Notes: generated by a model from the letters alone, not told the origin. A stretch of DNA of 62,117 nt from Halomonas elongata (GCF_029081005.1 NZ_JAJQTQ010000022.1:1-62117), one strand, 5' to 3'. Counted from the stretch's first letter, positions 11,149 through 20,526 are shown. Program-made: numbers and translations.

Positions 11149-11961
11149 CTAGTTGATGATGCGTTCCAGCAGCAGGCCGACCTGGTCGGACTGCTGCTCC
11201 AGCGATAACGAGAAACCGGCATAGACCGCCGTCACGGCCAGGGCGAAGATCGCAAAGATGCCCCACAACGGCAGGCCATCGCCCTGGCGGCGCGCGGCGT
11301 CGAGCACGTTGTCCAGCGGGCGGGTCAGTCCTTCCTCGCCGGGCTCGTCGAGGGCCACCAGCTGGTCCCCGAGCTCGCGCAGCACCTGTTCGTACTCCTC
11401 GCGGCCATGGGGCATGACCTTGTAACGGCCCTCGAAGCCCAGGCACAGGCACAGATAGATGAAGGCCAGCAGGTCGCGGTAGCGACGAGGCTCCTGGCGC
11501 AAGCGAGCGAGGATCGAGAACACCTTCTCGCCGCCCCAGGTCTCGTTGTGGAAGCGCGTCAGCAGCGAGTGACCGGCCCACTGGCTCTGCTGGCCCCAGT
11601 CGGTGCTCATCACCGCTTCGTCGATGAAGGAACACAGCACATAGCGGTAGGCCAGCAGGGTCGGCCGGTCATAGCCCTGCTCGGTGAGTTCGACCTCGAT
11701 GGCGGCGATCTCGTCGACCACCTGGCGATAGAGGCGCTCGATGTCGTCGAGCCGATCGAGCTGGCGAACCCGCACCACCATGCCGAGCAGCGAGCTGGAG
11801 GCATCCACCAGCGGGTTGAGATTATGGCCACGCAGGCGGAACCAGTAGTCCTCGTCGGCATCCAGATGATCGGCGTGACTGTGGATCAGCCGCTCCAGGC
11901 CCTGGACGTCGATGCTGTCCTCGTGGCGACGGGCGTCGTCGTGGGTGGCGAGTTCGTTCAT
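11149..11961 (-). CDS. tssL: T6SS inner-membrane protein TssL (DotU family)
   Basis: TssL is a C-tail-anchored partner of TssM in the T6SS membrane complex and contacts TssK and TssE. The cytoplasmic helical domain covers most of the 270 residues, with the conserved F-I-D-E-A-V-M and W-G-G-E-K-V-F-S-I-L patterns and a F-I-Y-L-C-L-C-L-G-F-E-G-R-Y segment. A single membrane helix near the C-terminus (L-W-G-I-F-A-I-F-A-L-A-V-T-A-V-Y) is followed by a short periplasmic tail. No peptidoglycan-binding OmpA domain is fused. It follows tssK with a three-base gap. Confidence 0.95.
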   Translation of the reverse strand: MNELATHDDARRHEDSIDVQGLERLIHSHADHLDADEDYWFRLRGHNLNPLVDASSSLLGMVVRVRQLDRLDDIERLYRQVVDEIAAIEVELTEQGYDRPTLLAYRYVLCSFIDEAVMSTDWGQQSQWAGHSLLTRFHNETWGGEKVFSILARLRQEPRRYRDLLAFIYLCLCLGFEGRYKVMPHGREEYEQVLRELGDQLVALDEPGEEGLTRPLDNVLDAARRQGDGLPLWGIFAIFALAVTAVYAGFSLSLEQQSDQVGLLLERIIN

Positions 11962-11964
11962 GGC

Positions 11965-13299
11965 TTAGCTCCTGATCGCCCAGAACTGCATTTCCAGCCC
12001 CGGGAAGTCGCCGGCGACGTGGAAGGCGAAGCCGCTGGCCCCGTTCAGCATGCTCCAGGCCTCGCTCTGGCGGTCGAGACGGAAGTAGGTGTAGCCGGCG
12101 TGGAACGGCAACTGGCGCGGCGCCACCGGCAACGGTTCGAGCGGGATGCCCGGCAGTTGCAGGCTGATGAGGTCGCGGATGCGCTCGACGCTGGCCACCT
12201 TGGTCTGTTGCACGAACAGCTTGCGCAGGCGCTCCGGCGGCAGGTCCGCGCGCACTGCCAGGATGAAGTCGGCGTCGTCGAGCAGGCTGCGATCGGCCAG
12301 GGTGGCGACCTTGAGCCCGAAACGGCGGGACTGCAGCTGGATGGCCATGGCGCGTGGTTCGAGCACCGTGGACAGCGACTGGCGCAGGCTCTGCATCAGC
12401 GGCCGGAAGGCGGCCTCGGGGCGATCGTGGTCATAGGCCGGAAACTCCGGCGGCAGCCGCGACTCGGCAGTGAAGGTGGTCAGCTCGCAGCAGGTCTCGA
12501 GCATGTCGGCGTAGAGCCGCTCGGGATGCAGGTGACCGAGCCTGGCCAGGTGCTGGAAGCGCGGCTGCGCGCGGTTGAGCGACTGCAGCAGCATGAAGTC
12601 GGCCACATCGGCGACCCCGGACTGGTTGGGGGTGGCCAGGCGCTGGGCCAGATTGCGGGCCCGCTCGCGCATCAGTCCCGCCATTTCGCCGACGAAGCGC
12701 TGCAGCACCGGTGCCGCCTGGACGTTGAGCAGAGTCGGCAGGAACTCCTCGTCGAGCACCAGGCTGCCGTCCGGGCGTCGCTCCAGGATGCGTGCCACCG
12801 CCAGGCAGGCATAGGCACTGCGATCCTCCTGCTCGAGCAGCAGGCGCGGGGCGACGCGCGCCAGGTCCAGATCGGCCAGGTCGCCGACCCGGGAGTGCAG
12901 GTCGCGCACGCCGCGCGCTTCGGCGCGGTAGCGTGAAGGCAGCGAAGAGGCCTCCCAGTTCACCTCGGCCACGCCGTCGGTGGCCAGCGGCACGCCCAGA
13001 TAGACCACCTGGTTGGCCACCGAGGCGTCATCGATTTCCAGCGCCGGGGGTTCCAGGTCGTCGTCGGGCAATCGGAAGGGGGTACCGTCGGGGAGCACGC
13101 CGCTGGCCTCGCTCAGGGCGATGCGACCGAAGCTCAGGTACTCGGCGTTGAGCGTCAGGGTCAGGAAGCCGTGCAGGTAGCCGCCGACGCCGCGCAGACG
13201 GGTGTCGACCAGCCCTTCCAGGCTGCGTCGTTGCTGCTGGAAATGCTGGGGCTTGATGAACAGCCCCTCGCTCCAGACCACTGGATTGCGACTGGCCAT
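11965..13299 (-). CDS. tssK: T6SS baseplate protein TssK
   Basis: TssK links the baseplate wedges to the TssJLM membrane complex. This 444-residue protein begins with the family signature V-V-W-S-E-G-L-F-I-K-P-Q-H-F-Q-Q-Q and ends with a typical beta-rich F-H-V-A-G-D-F-P-G-L segment. Its stop codon is followed three bases later by tssL, and its start overlaps the last base of tssJ, giving tight translational coupling J-K-L. No unusual domains are seen. Confidence 0.95.
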   Translation of the reverse strand: MASRNPVVWSEGLFIKPQHFQQQRRSLEGLVDTRLRGVGGYLHGFLTLTLNAEYLSFGRIALSEASGVLPDGTPFRLPDDDLEPPALEIDDASVANQVVYLGVPLATDGVAEVNWEASSLPSRYRAEARGVRDLHSRVGDLADLDLARVAPRLLLEQEDRSAYACLAVARILERRPDGSLVLDEEFLPTLLNVQAAPVLQRFVGEMAGLMRERARNLAQRLATPNQSGVADVADFMLLQSLNRAQPRFQHLARLGHLHPERLYADMLETCCELTTFTAESRLPPEFPAYDHDRPEAAFRPLMQSLRQSLSTVLEPRAMAIQLQSRRFGLKVATLADRSLLDDADFILAVRADLPPERLRKLFVQQTKVASVERIRDLISLQLPGIPLEPLPVAPRQLPFHAGYTYFRLDRQSEAWSMLNGASGFAFHVAGDFPGLEMQFWAIRS

Positions 13300-13853
13300 C
13301 AGGTCTCCTTCCTCAGCGCGGCTTCGCGCTCCAGCAGGTGCACCAGCAAGTGGTAGTCACGCCCACGGGCATCGACTTTCACCACCTTTTTCCATTGCGC
13401 CTGATTGGGGTCGGCGTAGAAGGCGATGATGCCGATGTAACGCGTGTCTTCCTCGACCTCGAAAGGCTCGTAGAACTTGAACTGGCCGGGCAGCAGGGTG
13501 AAGTCGTCATGGGTCAGGTAGTTGGTGCCCAGCGCTTCCTCGAGGTCCTTCCGGAGTTGTCGATGGTCGGCCGACATCAGCATCGAGTCGTCCTTGAGCT
13601 GCAGGATCTGGAAGCGCAGCGGCGTGCCCTCCCCCTCGACGTTGGGATTGATATTGGACGCGGCCAGCATGCTCAGGTCGACCCGTGACGGACGATCCTC
13701 CGGATAGCCCACCGGGATCGAAGGATCCTTGATCACCTGATAGGTCTTGCCGGCAGCCTCGAAGGTGGAGGCGCAGCCGGTCAGCGCCATCAGCATGCCG
13801 CCGAGCACCAGACACCGCGCCAGCGACGCGGGCCCGGCGCGCCGGGCAATCAT
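13299..13853 (-). CDS. tssJ: T6SS outer-membrane lipoprotein TssJ
   Basis: TssJ anchors the T6SS membrane complex at the outer membrane. The protein (184 residues) has a signal peptide with the lipobox L-T-G-C, placing the lipidated cysteine at residue 27; the next residues are Ala-Ser, so no inner-membrane retention aspartate is present. The mature domain has the beta-sandwich pattern of TssJ (V-D-L-S-M-L-A-A-S-N-I-N-P-N ... P-L-R-F-Q-I-L-Q-L-K-D) and the Y-I-G-I-I-A-F-Y strand. It lies between the FHA gene (4-base overlap) and tssK. Confidence 0.94.
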   Translation of the reverse strand: MIARRAGPASLARCLVLGGMLMALTGCASTFEAAGKTYQVIKDPSIPVGYPEDRPSRVDLSMLAASNINPNVEGEGTPLRFQILQLKDDSMLMSADHRQLRKDLEEALGTNYLTHDDFTLLPGQFKFYEPFEVEEDTRYIGIIAFYADPNQAQWKKVVKVDARGRDYHLLVHLLEREAALRKET

Positions 13854-15172
13854 GCGCCCTCCCGCTGCTGACGGCGCACCGAATGATCATAGGCCTGTTC
13901 GAAGACCTCCCAGAACAGCTTCTCGAAGCCCTGCTGACGGCCGGAGTTGAGTTCCTGGTAATAGTGGCGATACATCTCCCAGGCCCAGCCGCCTTCTTCC
14001 TCGCCCTGGTGGCCGGCGCCGCGATAGGCATGGAAGCGCTTGAGCAGGGCATCCGGCGAGAAGGCATCGAGGATCGACTTGAGGGCCGTGCCGATGGCCT
14101 CCTCCACCGCGGCCTGGTGCTGCTGCTGATGCTCGAGGCATTCCGCCACCGCTGCCGGCGCCGAAAGATGCACCGGGCTGCGTTGGGCGGCGAACAGGGT
14201 GGTCAGGGTCTGCTCATAGGACTGGCCGAGGCGCAGCGGGTTGTCCTCGATGGGTTGCAGGCGGCGGTCGCGCAGTGGGTAGCGGCTTCCGTCATGGGCC
14301 TGGTGAAGCGCCAGCAGGCCATCCACGGTGGCCTTCAGGGTGCGCCCCGCCTCCTCGAGAAAAGCGTGCTGCTCGGCGCTGTCGCGAAAGCGCAGCTCAC
14401 CGCCCAGGGTCTGCAGCAGCGGCGAGGCGCCGATGTGGCCGCCCTCCCCCGTCGCCGGCTCCTGCCAGCGCTCCTCGAGCTGCTCGCCGACCGAGCGTTC
14501 CAGATCGTTCAACAGGCGTTCGTCCATGTCAGAGTCCTCATAGCGTCGGTTCCTCGGCGCGGCCGGCGCGCCGGCGATAGCGCCCTGCCCTTCCAGGGCA
14601 TCGAGCAGTGGGTGGTGATCGTCCTCGCTGGCGGCCGACTCATCGGCCAGCGCGGTCATGGGGTCCTGGAGGCGCTGGGCCGTCGAGGCATCGCCCAGCG
14701 CCTCCAGCGGGTCATGCTGAGGCCGCGGCACAATGGCGGTGGCCGGCGCCGGCTCGGCGCCCTCGAGCGTTTCGTGCTCTTCATCGACCAGGGTCGCCAG
14801 CGGCTGCACCCCGGCGGCATCGGCCTGGCGGTCACCCAGGTGAACCCGCAACCGGTATTCGCCGACCTGCAGCTCGTCGCCATCGCGCAGCGCCACGCGG
14901 CGCTCGCGACCGATCGGCAGGGTCGCGCGGTTGACGAAGGTCTGACCGCTGCGGTCGACCAGGCAGAAGCGCCCATCGAGGCGTTGGATCTCGGCGTGGC
15001 CGGGACGTACCCGGCCGGCGTGATCCTGCAGCAGCCAGTCGTCGGCCACTGCACTGCCCAGGGTGCCGCCCGCGGCCGGGAAGACGTGGCTGCTGGTGGA
15101 ACGGCCCTCGAGCCGTTCGCTGTTGGTGACCACCAGGGTGATGGCCTGCTGCTGGGAGAGCGTCGCGTTCAT
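13850..15172 (-). CDS. tagH: T6SS-associated FHA-domain protein (Fha/TagH)
   Basis: A 440-residue protein with an N-terminal forkhead-associated domain (about residues 20-115, with G-S-A-V-A-D-D-W-L-L and N-R-A-T-L-P-I-G as loop landmarks), an acidic variable linker, and a C-terminal helical T6SS-Fha domain (residues about 250-430) including Y-E-Q-T-L-T-T-L-F-A and Q-G-F-E-K-L-F-W-E-V-F. In other systems Fha proteins receive a phosphothreonine signal from the PpkA kinase and trigger assembly. No PpkA/PppA genes are in this cluster, as in V. cholerae, so activation here may be phosphorylation-independent. It lies between tssG and tssJ. Confidence 0.9.
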   Translation of the reverse strand: MNATLSQQQAITLVVTNSERLEGRSTSSHVFPAAGGTLGSAVADDWLLQDHAGRVRPGHAEIQRLDGRFCLVDRSGQTFVNRATLPIGRERRVALRDGDELQVGEYRLRVHLGDRQADAAGVQPLATLVDEEHETLEGAEPAPATAIVPRPQHDPLEALGDASTAQRLQDPMTALADESAASEDDHHPLLDALEGQGAIAGAPAAPRNRRYEDSDMDERLLNDLERSVGEQLEERWQEPATGEGGHIGASPLLQTLGGELRFRDSAEQHAFLEEAGRTLKATVDGLLALHQAHDGSRYPLRDRRLQPIEDNPLRLGQSYEQTLTTLFAAQRSPVHLSAPAAVAECLEHQQQHQAAVEEAIGTALKSILDAFSPDALLKRFHAYRGAGHQGEEEGGWAWEMYRHYYQELNSGRQQGFEKLFWEVFEQAYDHSVRRQQREGA

Positions 15173-15176
15173 GGGT

Positions 15177-16196
15177 TCACCGTGTCATCTGAATGCGCAC
15201 CCGGCGGCGCCGGGCTGCCGCGTCAGCCTCGGGCTTGACGAAGGTGGTCCAGCCCAGCTGGCTGCTGCCTCCCTCGCCCAGGCACATGGGGCTCACTTCG
15301 CGTTCCTGGAGTTCGAGCTCCAGGTCATAGGCCAGGGGCTCGCGCAACACGAATTCCATCAGGGTGCGCAGCGCCTGGTGATCACGACCGTCGGGCAGGA
15401 AGTCGCGAAAACGCTCCAGGTCCAATCCGCGCAGACGGAGCGCGAACTTTCCGCTGATGTCGTCGACCCGGCTTCCGGCGACCATGTCCTGGCCCAGAGT
15501 GGAACAGCCCAGCCCGGTGCGGCTGCGCTGGTCGGGGGGAATCTCGACCCACCGATGCACCCAGGACTCGACCTCGACCCCGTCGAGATCGAAGCAGTGG
15601 CCGACGATGCCCGCCACCACGTCCGGCGAGCGAGAGCGACCCGCCAGCAGGCCAGCGTAGGCCAGCATCTTGCTCCAGTTGATTGGCGTCTCGCCGCGCA
15701 GCCGTTCATCGGCCAGCCCCACCAGGGCGAAGACCGCCGCCGAAAAGCCATCTTCGGCCTCATCCTGGTAGCGCACGTGATGACGATACTTGCGCCAGCC
15801 ACGATGCAGCAGCGAGAGCACCCGATGGTTGAAGAGGCCCAGGAAGTCGCCGGCCGCCCCCTCGCGATGGGCCTCGGCATGGGCCATGGCTTCCAGGTAG
15901 TAGCCCGGCAGCGGCGACTGGGCCCCCTGCAGCCCCAGGAAACTGACCCGCATGGCATAGCGCCCGGCATCACGAGGCTCCAGGGCGACGATGTCGCTGC
16001 CCGGGAAGCCCAGCGAGGCCGAGGACTGGAAGCGCACCCGCTCGGCGGCGGGGTCCGCCTCGCGGTCGCCCTCCAGGTTGTCGCCGTGGTGCCGGTGGAG
16101 CAGTTCCACCAGTTGATAGAAGTCGTAGCGCCGAGCCCTGTCGATCAGGGGCGCGAGCGCTACATCAGGGGTTGCTGGCCCGACTGCAAGGTCCAT
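15177..16196 (-). CDS. tssG: T6SS baseplate protein TssG
   Basis: TssG forms the T6SS baseplate wedge with two copies of TssF and one TssE. The 339-residue sequence contains the usual Y-D-F-Y-Q-L-V-E-L-L motif near the N-terminus, R-F-Q-S-S-A-S-L-G-F-P, L-P-G-Y-Y, F-L-G-L-F-N-H-R-V-L-S-L-L-H-R-G-W-R-K-Y-R, and a C-terminal L-G-W-T-T-F-V-K. Its start lies inside the 3' end of tssF (37-base overlap), common for this gene pair and suggesting coupled synthesis. Confidence 0.95.
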   Translation of the reverse strand: MDLAVGPATPDVALAPLIDRARRYDFYQLVELLHRHHGDNLEGDREADPAAERVRFQSSASLGFPGSDIVALEPRDAGRYAMRVSFLGLQGAQSPLPGYYLEAMAHAEAHREGAAGDFLGLFNHRVLSLLHRGWRKYRHHVRYQDEAEDGFSAAVFALVGLADERLRGETPINWSKMLAYAGLLAGRSRSPDVVAGIVGHCFDLDGVEVESWVHRWVEIPPDQRSRTGLGCSTLGQDMVAGSRVDDISGKFALRLRGLDLERFRDFLPDGRDHQALRTLMEFVLREPLAYDLELELQEREVSPMCLGEGGSSQLGWTTFVKPEADAAARRRRVRIQMTR

Positions 16197-17923
16197 GCGT
16201 AGCGCTCGCGGTTATGGAGATTGATGACGTGCAACTCGTGAAAGGAGTTGATACTGGCGTACAGCGAAAAGAACCGGGACAGTACACTGGCGAACAGGAA
16301 CAGGCTGCCTTCATCGCCGAAGGCCTCCTGGTCCAGGGTCATCTCGGAGCGAAGCCCGCGCACCGGCAGGCCACGGTAAAGCCGGTCCACCGGCTGAGTC
16401 TGGATATCGACGATGCCGGCCAGGCGCTTCTGGGCGATGCGTTCCGCCTGGCGATCGACCAGCGCGCGGAAATCGTAGACCCGCAGCACCGAACACAGGG
16501 CGTCGCGGTCGAGCAACGACAGGTAATTCAGCGACAGGTTGGAGATCAGAGTCCACAGCAGGCTGCCGTCCAGCGTCGGTCGCATGGCCGGCGTCGGCCG
16601 GGTGATGTTGCGGAACTCGGCGAAGGCCGGGCTGTCCTCGGTAGGCACGCAGATATCGCCCACGGTCAGCCGCTCGGGCAGCTCGCGATTGCTGCAGGTC
16701 AGACGCAGCGAGATGGTCTCGCGCAGCCCCAGGCAGGCCTGCTCATCGCCACGCACGAAGGCGATGTCATGATCGAAGCCGTCACCACGCAGGCTGTCGC
16801 GGACCCTCACTCGGTAGTAACGGGCTTCGCGCCCCCGATCGCGCTCGATCTGGTGCTCGAAGCTCTCGAAGGGCACGTAGCGGCGCGGCTCGCCGCGAAT
16901 GCGCCCGCTCTCGCTCTCCAGCCAACCCTCCACGCCGTCGACGCTGAACACCTCGTAGTGCGACGGGAAGCGACTGCTCGGTCGGATGCGGTATTCACTG
17001 CGCTCGCCGCTAAGGTCCACCGGGTCGGCATCGTGGGCGAAGAGGTTGATCGCCGGAGTGCAGTACAGCGCCAGGCTGGCGTCACCCACCCGGGCATCCG
17101 CCGGCAGGGTACGCGAGAAGGTGAAGCGCAGCGTCATCCGATCGGCCAGGCGCGGCGGCAGGTAGTCGCCCAGCCGCTGCAGGTCGAAGAACTGAAAGGC
17201 CTCGGGGAAGCACAGGTATTCCTGCAGGATGCGATAGCCCTGATAGACATTGCGCGGATACGGCAGCAGGGCGTCCTCGGCGGCGAAACCCACCGGCGCC
17301 AGCAAGCGTGCGGGCAGCGCCAGGCGCTGGCCATCGACCTCCAGCTCGAGGCTCGTCAGGTAGTGGCTCAACCACAGGTAGAGGGTACGAGCCGTATAGC
17401 CGTTGCCCCCCAGGTGCAGACGCAGGTCGCCCACGCCCAGGGTATCGAGGGGCTGGTCGCTATGAACCGCCAGGTCCAGCTCCACCACCGAGGCTTCCCG
17501 GGAATGGTGTACCGAGACCCCATCGTGGGCCAACGGGTAGAGCGTCAGTTCGTGGCAGGTACGAAAGTCGCAGGCCGTGCCCTCCACTTCGCGGCTGGTC
17601 AGGGTGGTGCCACGAGGCACCGTCTGGGCCCCGCTCAGGCCGTGCCAGTGGGGAGTGAACTGCACCACCGTCATGCTCGGCACGGGGCGCAGGTAGTTGG
17701 GCCACAGCATGCCGATCAGCGAGTGGGTCAGCTCGGGGAACTCATCATCGACCTTCTCGCGCAACCGCCCGGACAGGAAGGCAAAGCCCTCGAGCAGGCG
17801 CTCGACATCGGGGTCGGTACTCTGCTCGGACAAAAAGCGGCTGAGCCCGGGATTGCCCTCGGCAAACTCCCGGCCCTGACGCTTCAGAAAGTCCAGTTCG
17901 TCCCGGTAGTAGCGGTTCAGCAT
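16160..17923 (-). CDS. tssF: T6SS baseplate protein TssF
   Basis: TssF is the largest wedge protein of the T6SS baseplate. The sequence (587 residues) begins with L-N-R-Y-Y-R-D-E-L-D-F-L-K-R-Q-G-R-E-F-A, has D-P-D-V-E-R-L-L-E-G-F-A-F-L-S-G-R-L and H-S-L-I-G-M-L-W-P-N-Y-L-R-P-V-P-S, and ends with a beta-rich C-terminus carrying F-F-S-L-Y-A-S-I-N-S-F. All are strong family landmarks and the length is normal. tssE precedes it by 7 bases and tssG overlaps its end. Confidence 0.96.
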   Translation of the reverse strand: MLNRYYRDELDFLKRQGREFAEGNPGLSRFLSEQSTDPDVERLLEGFAFLSGRLREKVDDEFPELTHSLIGMLWPNYLRPVPSMTVVQFTPHWHGLSGAQTVPRGTTLTSREVEGTACDFRTCHELTLYPLAHDGVSVHHSREASVVELDLAVHSDQPLDTLGVGDLRLHLGGNGYTARTLYLWLSHYLTSLELEVDGQRLALPARLLAPVGFAAEDALLPYPRNVYQGYRILQEYLCFPEAFQFFDLQRLGDYLPPRLADRMTLRFTFSRTLPADARVGDASLALYCTPAINLFAHDADPVDLSGERSEYRIRPSSRFPSHYEVFSVDGVEGWLESESGRIRGEPRRYVPFESFEHQIERDRGREARYYRVRVRDSLRGDGFDHDIAFVRGDEQACLGLRETISLRLTCSNRELPERLTVGDICVPTEDSPAFAEFRNITRPTPAMRPTLDGSLLWTLISNLSLNYLSLLDRDALCSVLRVYDFRALVDRQAERIAQKRLAGIVDIQTQPVDRLYRGLPVRGLRSEMTLDQEAFGDEGSLFLFASVLSRFFSLYASINSFHELHVINLHNRERYAWTLQSGQQPLM

Positions 17924-17930
17924 GTCGGTC

Positions 17931-18365
17931 TCAGTTCAGGCACTGGTAGCGCTTGTCATTGAGCAGCAAGTCGATGGTGGTCTGGGTCGAATCGCGGCCC
18001 ATGTCGAGGGTGGCCTGGACCTGGAAGCGCAGCTGCAGCGGCGCCCCCTCGTTGGGCTGCGTCTCGACCTGGACACGACTCACGCGCGGCTCGAAACGTT
18101 CGATGCACTCACGAATGGCACGCTCGACCTTGAGCTCGAGGTCCAGCACCCCGAGCGTGGCGTCGTTGAAGTCGAGCAGACCCAGTGCCGGCGCACACTC
18201 GCTGTGCCCCGGGTGGCTGTTGAGCAGGTCGACCAGATGGCGCTTGATGGAAGCCAGGGTGGCCTCGATCGCTTCGTCGCCTGTCGGCGCCGGACGTGCC
18301 GGTGCCGACAGACGCTCGAACAGTCGGGCGCCATGTGGTCCGCTTCGATCCCTGAAGGCGGTCAT
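17931..18365 (-). CDS. tssE: T6SS baseplate protein TssE (gp25-like)
   Basis: TssE is the phage T4 gp25-like wedge component from which the sheath nucleates. The start is placed at the ATG at 18365, preceded by AAGGAC, giving 144 residues; a longer frame reading back into tssC has no ribosome site. Landmarks are L-F-E-R-L near the N-terminus, I-K-R-H-L-V-D-L-L-N-S-H-P-G-H-S (the gp25 strand-loop), G-L-L-D-F-N-D and I-R-E-C-I-E-R-F-E-P-R-V. The start overlaps the final sense of tssC downstream region by a few bases only, since tssC ends at 18370. Confidence 0.94.
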   Translation of the reverse strand: MTAFRDRSGPHGARLFERLSAPARPAPTGDEAIEATLASIKRHLVDLLNSHPGHSECAPALGLLDFNDATLGVLDLELKVERAIRECIERFEPRVSRVQVETQPNEGAPLQLRFQVQATLDMGRDSTQTTIDLLLNDKRYQCLN

Positions 18366-18369
18366 GGGC

Positions 18370-19857
18370 TCAGTCCTTGTCGAGGCGTCCCACCAGCGAC
18401 AGCTCGAAGTTGGCGCCCATGTACTTGAAGTGTGGGCGTACCGCCAGCGACACCTGATACCAGCCCGGGTCGCCCTCGACGTCGGAGACCTGCACCGAGG
18501 CGGCGCGCAGCGGACGGCGGCTACGCACGTCGGCCGGCGGGTTCTCCTGGTCGGCGACATACTGGCGAATCCAGGTATTGAGTTCGCGCTCGAGATCCTG
18601 ACGCTCCTTCCAGGAGCCGATCTGCTCGCGCTGCAACACCTTGATGTAGTGGGCCAGGCGATTGACGATGAACATGTAGGGCAGCTGGGTGCCAAGCTTG
18701 TAGTTGGTCTCGGCCTCGCGCCCTTCGGGGGTATTGGGGAAGGACCTGGGCTTCTGCACCGAGTTGGCGGAGAAGAAGGCGGCGTTGTCGCTGCCCTTGC
18801 GCATGGTCAGCGAGATGAAGCCTTCCTCGGCCATCTCGAACTCGCGCCGGTCGGTGATCAACACCTCGGTGGGAATCTTGCTCTGCAGCTGGCCCAACGC
18901 CTCGTAGGTGTGCACCGGCAGGTTCTCCACCGCCCCGCCGCTCTGCGGGCCGATGATATTCGGGCACCAGCGATACTTGGCGAAGCTGTCGTTCAGGCGC
19001 TCGGCAAGCAGGTAGGCGGTATTGCCCCACAGGTAGTCGTCGTGGCTCTCGCTGACCGACTCTTCGTAGTGGAAGGACTTGACCGGGTTCTCCACCGGAT
19101 CATAGGGGGTGCGCAGCAGGAAACGCGGCGCGGTCAGGCCCAGGTAACGGGCGTCCTCGGACTCGCGCAGGCTGCGCCAGCGAACGTACTTGGGTCCCTC
19201 GAAGATCGCCTTGAAGTCCTTGATGTTGGGCAGTTCCTCGAAGCTGTCAATGCCGAAGAAGCTCGGCGCCACCGAGGACAGGAAAGGCGCATGGGACATG
19301 GCCCCCACCGAGGCGGTGTACTGCAGCAGCTTGATGTCCGCCGTCGAGGGCGTGAAGTCGTAGTGACCGATCATCGCCGCCACCGGCTCGCCGCCGAATT
19401 GGCCATACTCGGCGGCATAGACGTGCTGGTAGAGCCCGCTCTGGCTGATCTCCGGGGCAAACTCGAAGTCCTCGAGCAGCTCTTCCTTGGTGGCATGCAG
19501 CACGTTGAGCTTGATGTTTTCGCGGAAATCGGTGCGATCGACCAGCAGCTTGAGGCCGCGCCAGGCCGATTCCAGATGCTGGAACTCCTGGTCGTGCAGG
19601 ATTTCGTCGACCTGGTGACCGATCTTGCGATCCAGCTCGACGATCATGCGGTCGACGACCGACTTGTTGACCTGCTGCTGGCCGTCATCGCCCTTGAGAA
19701 GCTCGCCGATGAAGGCCGCCACGCCCTGCTTGGCCACGTCGTAGCCCTCGTCGGCGGGGGCCATGCGTGTCTGGGCCATTACCTGATCGAGCAGTGAGGT
19801 ATCCTCGGCGCTCTCGGTAGCCTGGGACTGGGATTGGGACTGGTTAGATTCAGTCAT
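18370..19857 (-). CDS. tssC: T6SS contractile sheath large subunit TssC (VipB)
   Basis: TssC pairs with TssB to make the contractile sheath around the Hcp tube. The 495-residue protein is normal in length and carries the family stretches V-D-R-M-I-V-E-L-D-R-K-I-G, L-E-S-A-W-R-G-L-K-L-L-V-D-R-T, E-Y-G-Q-F-G-G-E-P-V-A-A-M-I-G, P-F-L-S-S-V-A-P-S-F-F-G, and a C-terminal V-R-P-H-F-K-Y-M-G-A-N-F-E-L-S-L-V-G-R-L-D. The N-terminal Gln/Ser-rich segment is variable in the family. In many clusters hcp follows tssC; here tssE follows directly and hcp is absent. Confidence 0.97.
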   Translation of the reverse strand: MTESNQSQSQSQATESAEDTSLLDQVMAQTRMAPADEGYDVAKQGVAAFIGELLKGDDGQQQVNKSVVDRMIVELDRKIGHQVDEILHDQEFQHLESAWRGLKLLVDRTDFRENIKLNVLHATKEELLEDFEFAPEISQSGLYQHVYAAEYGQFGGEPVAAMIGHYDFTPSTADIKLLQYTASVGAMSHAPFLSSVAPSFFGIDSFEELPNIKDFKAIFEGPKYVRWRSLRESEDARYLGLTAPRFLLRTPYDPVENPVKSFHYEESVSESHDDYLWGNTAYLLAERLNDSFAKYRWCPNIIGPQSGGAVENLPVHTYEALGQLQSKIPTEVLITDRREFEMAEEGFISLTMRKGSDNAAFFSANSVQKPRSFPNTPEGREAETNYKLGTQLPYMFIVNRLAHYIKVLQREQIGSWKERQDLERELNTWIRQYVADQENPPADVRSRRPLRAASVQVSDVEGDPGWYQVSLAVRPHFKYMGANFELSLVGRLDKD

Positions 19858-19887
19858 GATGCGTGCCTCGCCTCCGTGCGTGGAAAA

Positions 19888-20400
19888 TCAGGAATCGCTC
19901 GCGGGAGATTCGTCGTCGAGCAGTTCAAGCTCGCTCAACAGCTGATCCCGAGCTTCCGGGTTCTCGATCAGGGCCTGCAGGCGCTCGCGAAACGCCGGCA
20001 CGTTGCCGAGCGGCCCCTTGAGCGCCACCAGGGCCTCGCGCAGCTCGACCAGCTTGCGCAGCTCGGGCACCTGACGGGCCACGCTGTCCGGCGCGAAGTC
20101 CTGCAAGGAGTTGAACTGCAGCTCGACACTCAGTTCGCGACCTTCTTCTTCGCCCTCGAGGCGGTTCGGCACGCTGGTCTGCAGGCCGAGGCCGGCCTCG
20201 CGCATCACGGACTGAAAGTTGTTCTTGTCCACCGAGACGGCTTCACGCTCCTCGATGGGGGCCTCCTCGCTGCCGCCCTTGAAGTCGCCGACCACCAGCA
20301 GCTTCTGGGGCAGCTCGGTTTCGGCCTGCTGATCACCGGTGGCGGGAACGTACTTGATATTGATGCGCTCTTTGGGCGCAACGGACCCTTCCTTGGACAT
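19888..20400 (-). CDS. tssB: T6SS contractile sheath small subunit TssB (VipA)
   Basis: TssB is the small sheath subunit. The 170-residue protein starts with a Ser/Glu-rich segment and V-A-P-K-E-R-I-N-I-K-Y, then E-L-P-Q-K-L-L-V-V-G-D-F-K and L-S-V-E-L-Q-F-N-S-L-Q-D-F-A-P-D, the classical TssB landmarks. A strong ribosome site (AAGGAGAAGG) precedes the ATG at 20400. It is the first gene of the T6SS operon; the region upstream (20401-21076) is AT-rich in part and holds the likely operon promoter. Confidence 0.96.
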   Translation of the reverse strand: MSKEGSVAPKERINIKYVPATGDQQAETELPQKLLVVGDFKGGSEEAPIEEREAVSVDKNNFQSVMREAGLGLQTSVPNRLEGEEEGRELSVELQFNSLQDFAPDSVARQVPELRKLVELREALVALKGPLGNVPAFRERLQALIENPEARDQLLSELELLDDESPASDS

Positions 20401-20510
20401 GGCGAACCTTCTCCTTGGGATGACGACTCAAGTTTGTAGTGGCAGTGGCGATGGCCGGTCTATTCCCTATGCAGCATCGAGCCGCACCTGAATGATCGAG
20501 CCACAGCAGA

Positions 20511-20526
20511 AGCCCTCGACCCGCCA
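20511..20526 (-). promoter_or_regulatory. Possible sigma-54 (-24/-12) promoter for the T6SS operon
   Basis: On the minus strand the sequence reads TGGCGGGTCGAGGGCT. It has TGGC, the invariant GG and GC exactly ten bases apart, and a G at the seventh position, but GG in place of the usual TT before the final GC. It sits about 110 bases before the tssB start. The sigma-54 activator VasH is encoded in the same operon, which makes a sigma-54 promoter plausible. The match is partial and could be chance. Confidence 0.3.
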